Assembly (NCBI GenBank): GCA_964544605.1
Contig: CAZJBX010000044.1
Location: 1 to 8,950, forward strand
Source: JAMIFN01 sp964544605
GTDB lineage: Bacteria; Pseudomonadota; Gammaproteobacteria; Burkholderiales; Burkholderiaceae_C
Reading direction: 5' to 3'
Length of the DNA stretch: 8,950 nt
Shown: positions 4,854 through 8,950 of the stretch, piece after piece
Numbering within the stretch: the stretch's first letter is position 1
Layout: every line of letters begins with the position of its first letter
Made by a program: the position numbers and the translations under genes
The notes under the pieces: generated by a model
Seen by the model: the letters and a program-made list of their open reading frames with translations, nothing else
What the model was told of the DNA's origin: nothing
Databases searched by the model: none

Positions 4854-5324
4854 ATGCCACGCCGTCGCGAAGTACCAAAACGAGAAATTCTCCCCGATCC
4901 TAAGTACGGGAATGTCGAGCTTTCCAAGTTCATGAACATCGTCATGGAAAGCGGTAAAAAGGCCGTTGCCGAGCGCATCATTTACGGTGCTCTGGAGCAA
5001 ATCGAGGCCAAAACCAAGCAAGACCCCCTGGAGGTCTTTATCACGGCCATCAACAACGCCAAGCCCATGGTTGAGGTGAAATCCCGCCGTGTCGGTGGTG
5101 CCAACTACCAAGTGCCTGTTGAAGTGCGCCCCGTGCGCCGTTTGGCCCTGTCTATGCGCTGGCTGAAAGAAGCTGCGCGCAAACGCAGCGAGAAGTCCAT
5201 GGCCCAGCGCCTGGCCAATGAGCTGATGGAGGCGGCCGAAGGCCGTGGTGGCGCGATGAAAAAACGCGACGAAGTCCACCGCATGGCCGAAGCCAACAAG
5301 GCTTTCAGCCACTTCCGCTTCTAA
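4854..5324 (+). CDS. rpsG: 30S ribosomal protein S7
   Basis: S7 nucleates assembly of the 30S head by binding the 3' major domain of 16S rRNA, and it contacts E-site tRNA. The 156-aa length is the family norm. The sequence runs from MPRRREVPKREILPDPKYGN through the central NIVMESGKKAVAERIIYGAL and the basic RRVGGANYQVPVEVRP, to RRLALSMRWLKEAARKRSEKSM and the terminal HRMAEANKAFSHFRF. The ATG at 4854 follows AGAGGTG by five bases. It lies 181 bases after rpsL and 108 bases before fusA, gaps that contain RNA hairpins. In enterobacteria S7 is the autoregulator of this operon; the structured upstream gap is consistent with the same control here, but that is not shown. Confidence 0.98.
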   Translation: MPRRREVPKREILPDPKYGNVELSKFMNIVMESGKKAVAERIIYGALEQIEAKTKQDPLEVFITAINNAKPMVEVKSRRVGGANYQVPVEVRPVRRLALSMRWLKEAARKRSEKSMAQRLANELMEAAEGRGGAMKKRDEVHRMAEANKAFSHFRF

Positions 5325-5331
5325 GCAACAC

Positions 5332-5379
5332 GCCCCGCGCTTGCAAGGCCGCCTTGCGGCGTTTGAGCAGTGGCGGGGC
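5332..5379 (+). promoter_or_regulatory. nested stem-loop in the rpsG-fusA gap
   Basis: GCCCCGC (5332-5338) pairs perfectly with GCGGGGC (5373-5379). Inside it GCAAGG (5343-5348) pairs perfectly with CCTTGC (5352-5357) around loop CCG. It starts eight bases after the rpsG stop. No T-run follows, so it is not a typical terminator. It may stabilise or mark an mRNA processing point between rpsG and fusA. Confidence 0.42.
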
Positions 5380-5432
5380 AGCGTCCGAGTTGATTTCAGC
5401 TTGGGCGCTTTTTCCATTTAAAGAGAACCACC

Positions 5433-7541
<2,109 letters not shown>

Positions 7542-7564
7542 GTCGTTCTGACTTCTGGCCACCG

Positions 7565-7598
7565 AAAAACCGCTGCTCTTTTGAGTGGCGGTTTTTTT
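7565..7598 (+). terminator. intrinsic terminator after fusA
   Basis: AAAAACCGC continues into TGCTC (7565-7578). It pairs with GAGTGGCGG plus a T-run (7583-7598) around loop TTTT. There are nine core pairs including two G-U pairs, extended by A-T pairs, and seven T follow. This is the strongest terminator in the window and separates most fusA transcription from tuf. Confidence 0.88.
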
Positions 7599-7607
7599 AT
7601 TTGTGCC

Positions 7608-7636
7608 TTGTTTTCTGGCGCGGCTTGCGCTAGAAT
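7608..7636 (+). promoter_or_regulatory. tuf promoter
   Basis: TTGTTT (7608-7613) and TAGAAT (7631-7636) are separated by exactly 17 bases, a good sigma-70 layout. Transcription should start near 7643. The position directly after the fusA terminator supports independent expression of tuf. Confidence 0.68.
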
Positions 7637-7662
7637 GCGCGGTTCCGTCTTTGGTGCGGGCG

Positions 7663-7691
7663 TTAAGGCTGGCTGCCCGTGGCTGCCTTAA
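7663..7691 (+). promoter_or_regulatory. hairpin in the tuf leader
   Basis: TTAAGGC (7663-7669) pairs perfectly with GCCTTAA (7685-7691) around a 15-base loop in the tuf leader of about 120 bases. A short A-run follows instead of a T-run, so it is not a terminator on this strand. It may stabilise the 5' end of this abundant mRNA. The rest of the leader, up to the ribosome binding site AAGGA at 7750-7754, shows nothing further that I recognise. Confidence 0.35.
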
Positions 7692-7763
7692 AAACACACG
7701 ACTTGCGCAAAGACATTAACGACCTCTCACGGGCAAAGCTCTTTTAGTAAAGGAATTAGCATC

Positions 7764-8950
7764 ATGGCTAAGGATAAATTCGAGCGGACCAAACCGCACG
7801 TCAACGTAGGCACCATCGGTCACGTAGACCACGGTAAAACCACCCTGACCGCAGCTCTGGCTACTGTATTGGCCAAGCACTTCGGCGGCGAAGCGCGTGA
7901 TTACGCTGCAATCGACAACGCCCCTGAAGAAAAAGCGCGTGGTATCACCATCAGCACTTCACACATCGAATACGAAACCGCCAACCGCCACTACGCCCAT
8001 GTGGACTGCCCAGGTCACGCGGACTATGTGAAAAACATGATTACTGGCGCGGCCCAAATGGACGGCGCGATTTTGGTTTGCTCTGCTGCTGACGGCCCCA
8101 TGCCCCAAACACGCGAGCACATCCTGCTCTCTCGTCAAGTTGGCGTTCCCTACATCATCGTATTCCTGAACAAATGCGACATGGTGGACGACGAAGAACT
8201 GCTGGAACTCGTTGAGATGGAAGTGCGTGAACTCCTGTCCAAATACGACTTCCCTGGCGACGACACGCCCATCGTCAAAGGCTCAGCCAAACTCGCCCTC
8301 GAAGGCGACGGCAGCCCCATCGGTGAAGCCGCCGTTCTGGCCTTGGCTGAAGCCATGGACAGCTACTTCCCTGAGCCCGAGCGCGCAGTGGACGGCACCT
8401 TCCTGATGCCTGTAGAGGATGTCTTCTCTATCTCTGGTCGTGGTACTGTGGTAACTGGCCGTATCGAACGCGGCATCATCAAAGTGGGCGAGGAAATCGA
8501 AATCGTTGGTATCAGCGACACCGCCAAAACCACTTGCACGGGCGTTGAAATGTTCCGCAAACTGCTCGACCAAGGTCAAGCGGGTGACAACGTGGGCATC
8601 CTGCTGCGCGGCACCAAACGCGAAGAAGTTCAGCGCGGCCAAGTGCTGTGCAAACCCGGCACCATCAAGCCCCACACCAAGTTCTCTGCTGAGGTTTATG
8701 TGCTGTCCAAAGAAGAAGGTGGCCGTCACACGCCCTTCTTCAACAACTACCGTCCTCAGTTCTACTTCCGTACAACCGATGTAACCGGCGCCATCACTTT
8801 GCCTGCGGACAAAGAAATGGTCATGCCTGGTGACAACGTGTCTGTTGATGTGGAACTGATTGCGCCTATCGCGATGGAAGAAGGCTTGCGCTTCGCCATC
8901 CGTGAAGGTGGCCGCACAGTAGGTTCTGGCGTTGTTGCCAAAATCACAGC
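7764..8950 (+). CDS. tuf: elongation factor Tu (3' end cut by window edge)
   Basis: EF-Tu carries aminoacyl-tRNA to the ribosomal A site as a GTP complex. The ATG at 7764 follows AAGGA (7750-7754) with a 9-base spacer and opens MAKDKFERTKPHVNVGTIGH. Motifs are G1 GHVDHGKT (19-26), RGITI (59-63), G3 DCPGH (81-85), G4 NKCD (136-139) and G5 SAK (174-176). Domain II shows GTFLMPVEDVFSISGRGTVVTGR; domain III shows RHTPFFNNYRPQFYFRTTDVTG and ends GLRFAIREGGRTVGSGVVAKIT. The window stops two bases into codon 396, which in relatives is about the last residue, so only the end and stop are missing. It has its own promoter and leader after the fusA terminator. Many betaproteobacteria carry two nearly identical tuf genes; a second copy cannot be judged here. 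rpsJ would be the expected next gene. Confidence 0.98.
   Translation, partial: MAKDKFERTKPHVNVGTIGHVDHGKTTLTAALATVLAKHFGGEARDYAAIDNAPEEKARGITISTSHIEYETANRHYAHVDCPGHADYVKNMITGAAQMDGAILVCSAADGPMPQTREHILLSRQVGVPYIIVFLNKCDMVDDEELLELVEMEVRELLSKYDFPGDDTPIVKGSAKLALEGDGSPIGEAAVLALAEAMDSYFPEPERAVDGTFLMPVEDVFSISGRGTVVTGRIERGIIKVGEEIEIVGISDTAKTTCTGVEMFRKLLDQGQAGDNVGILLRGTKREEVQRGQVLCKPGTIKPHTKFSAEVYVLSKEEGGRHTPFFNNYRPQFYFRTTDVTGAITLPADKEMVMPGDNVSVDVELIAPIAMEEGLRFAIREGGRTVGSGVVAKIT

Noticed and set aside
4737..5417. Long minus-strand open frame across rpsG
   Set aside because: It is antisense to a certain ribosomal protein gene and resembles no known family.
5390..5420. Possible promoter for fusA (TTGATT with CATTTA)
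   Set aside because: The spacer is 19 bases and both boxes are weak; transcription from the str promoter explains fusA.

Overview
The window looks like a chromosomal segment of a betaproteobacterium, most likely Burkholderiales and plausibly Comamonadaceae-like. This is inferred from the proteins (RsmA starting MKHIPRKRFGQHFL, the EF-Tu, S12 and S7 sequences), a moderately GC-rich composition, heavy use of TTG/CTG leucine codons, and the order rpsL-rpsG-fusA-tuf. I cannot name a species. All real genes lie on the + strand, and no gene-free stretch exceeds 300 bases.

Region 1 (1-1085) is the integrase end of a chromosomal integron. It holds a full-length, apparently intact integron-type tyrosine recombinase (intI). 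It is preceded by a short region with a possible degenerate attI-like motif and an inverted repeat that overlaps the candidate intI promoter. In the usual integron layout the cassette array would lie to the left, outside the window.

Region 2 (1139-2449) is a LuxR-type regulator with a C-terminal GerE helix-turn-helix and a PAS-like central domain. It carries an unusual lysine/alanine N-terminal tail encoded by a short 12-bp tandem repeat.

Region 3 (2486-4017) holds leuD (isopropylmalate dehydratase small subunit), without leuC or leuB next to it, and then rsmA/ksgA (16S rRNA dimethyltransferase). A terminator-like hairpin ends almost at the rsmA start codon. A compact hairpin also sits just upstream of the leuD ribosome binding site.

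Region 4 (4027-8950) is the str (streptomycin) operon: a strong-looking promoter, a leader of about 240 nt with several hairpins, then rpsL, rpsG and fusA. A clear intrinsic terminator follows fusA, and tuf (EF-Tu) then has its own promoter and leader. The rpsL-rpsG and rpsG-fusA gaps each contain nested stem-loops; the first is a natural candidate for S7 autoregulation. tuf runs off the right edge, lacking only the end of its last codon and the stop.

Together, RsmA, S12, S7, EF-G and EF-Tu serve ribosome maturation, decoding and elongation, and LeuD serves leucine synthesis. IntI is the accessory element. I found no clearly novel protein system. The most interesting signals are the integron edge, the str leader and intergenic RNA structures, and the H1-like tail on the LuxR protein.
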